NCBI GenBank assembly: GCA_030670165.1
Contig: DAOVCF010000121.1
Location: 1-6,150, forward strand
Length of the DNA: 6,150 nucleotides
Origin: Candidatus Stahliibacteriota bacterium
GTDB lineage: Bacteria > Hydrothermota > Tepidihabitantia > B3-TA06
Direction: 5' to 3'
Made by a program: the position numbers and the translations under genes. The notes under the pieces are model-generated. The model saw only the letters and a list, made by a program, of their open reading frames with translations. It did no database searches and was not told the DNA's origin. This document shows positions 5,782 to 6,150 of the stretch, one piece after another; the first letter of the stretch is position 1; each line of letters starts with the position of its first letter.

Positions 5782-6150
5782 ATGGCTCGAACGAAGCAAA
5801 AAGAGGTCAGGCAAAGGCAACCCGACTCTACGACGATTATCGTATGGGTGCTTTTTGGACTCCTTATCGTATCCGGACTGATAAACGTCTTTACCATTCT
5901 TTCAATTCAAGGCCTCAAGCGAACCGTTAACGAGATGCGCGATCCGGTGAACAACTACTTTTCGAAAAGGCTTGACGTAATGGAAGCTGAGCTTGATGAG
6001 TTTGTGAAGATCACTTCTGAAGACGGCAAGTCGCCTTACGCGGGCGATGTCAAGAGGATGCGCAAGGATATAGAGAAGACGCGTGAGTTGTGGGCTAAGA
6101 CGAGCCGCGTTAGTGGAGCACGCTGGGTAAACCTCTACTGGAAGGCGCAG
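5782..6150 (+). CDS. Single-pass membrane protein with helical extracytoplasmic region, partial
   Basis: A frame open from ATG 5782-5784 to the window edge gives 123 residues without a stop. The ATG is two bases after the OmpA stop, with no clear Shine-Dalgarno beyond purines in the OmpA end, so translational coupling is likely. Residues 1-17 are basic and polar (MARTKQKEVRQRQ). Residues about 18-40 form a hydrophobic helix (TIIVWVLFGLLIVSGLINVF), and the positive N-terminus predicts N-inside topology. Residues about 44-123 are charged and helix-prone, with possible heptads around RLDVMEAELDEFVKI and VKRMRKDIEKTRELW. I do not recognise the family. Its position suggests an envelope role beside the OmpA protein, but no enzymatic motif is visible. 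The gene continues beyond the window, so further domains cannot be excluded. Confidence 0.8.
   Translation, partial: MARTKQKEVRQRQPDSTTIIVWVLFGLLIVSGLINVFTILSIQGLKRTVNEMRDPVNNYFSKRLDVMEAELDEFVKITSEDGKSPYAGDVKRMRKDIEKTRELWAKTSRVSGARWVNLYWKAQ

Noticed and set aside
5748..5930. 60-codon plus-strand frame overlapping the OmpA stop
   Set aside because: The frame starting at ATG 5782 is longer, remains open to the window edge and encodes a clear transmembrane helix, so this one is a shadow.
1..6150. tRNA, rRNA, CRISPR array or defence system
   Set aside because: No cloverleaf-like sequence, regularly spaced repeats or relevant protein motifs were seen on either strand.

Overview
The window holds three complete protein genes, the start of a fourth, and one decayed gene remnant. 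The coding style, with strong AAGGAGG-type ribosome binding sites, TTGACA-type promoters and OmpA-type peptidoglycan-binding envelope proteins, points to a diderm bacterium. Outer-membrane proteins that place carboxypeptidase-regulatory-like (Ig-like) repeats between a predicted barrel and an OmpA domain, together with a PKD-domain fragment, suggest one of the non-proteobacterial lineages near the FCB group or candidate divisions such as WOR-3. This placement is an inference from style only, and no marker gene is present to confirm it.

Layout, left to right. Positions 1-118 are non-coding and rich in inverted repeats: a perfect 20-bp palindrome at the left edge and two tandem GC-rich stem-loops just after the first gene's stop. 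Positions 119-1369 (minus) encode a complete Glu/Leu/Phe/Val-type dehydrogenase, most likely glutamate dehydrogenase. A 167-bp leader (1370-1536) carries its ribosome binding site and a 7-bp-arm inverted repeat. Positions 1537-3213 (minus) encode a 558-residue outer-membrane protein with a signal peptide, a predicted beta-barrel, two Ig-like carboxypeptidase-regulatory repeats and a C-terminal OmpA domain. Its promoter is at 3244-3272. Positions 3313-3744 (minus) hold a remnant of a secreted PKD-domain protein without a usable start. Positions 3857-5779 (plus) encode a 640-residue paralogous protein with a different barrel, three Ig-like repeats and a canonical OmpA domain; its promoter is at 3803-3830. 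Two bases after its stop, a further gene starts at 5782 and runs off the right edge. It encodes a single-pass membrane protein with a charged, helix-prone extracytoplasmic part.

The dominant theme is cell-envelope architecture. Two divergently transcribed OmpA-type proteins share the plan barrel, Ig-like spacers, peptidoglycan anchor, and a small bitopic membrane protein is apparently translationally coupled to the second. They probably tether outer membrane to peptidoglycan, with spacers of different length. The glutamate dehydrogenase is a housekeeping nitrogen-metabolism enzyme lying downstream of the first OmpA gene on the same strand, with no functional link visible. I saw no tRNA, rRNA, CRISPR array, insertion sequence or defence system. 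Nothing here qualifies as a clearly new system; the most unusual items are the multi-repeat OmpA pair, the coupled membrane protein and the PKD remnant between the divergent genes.
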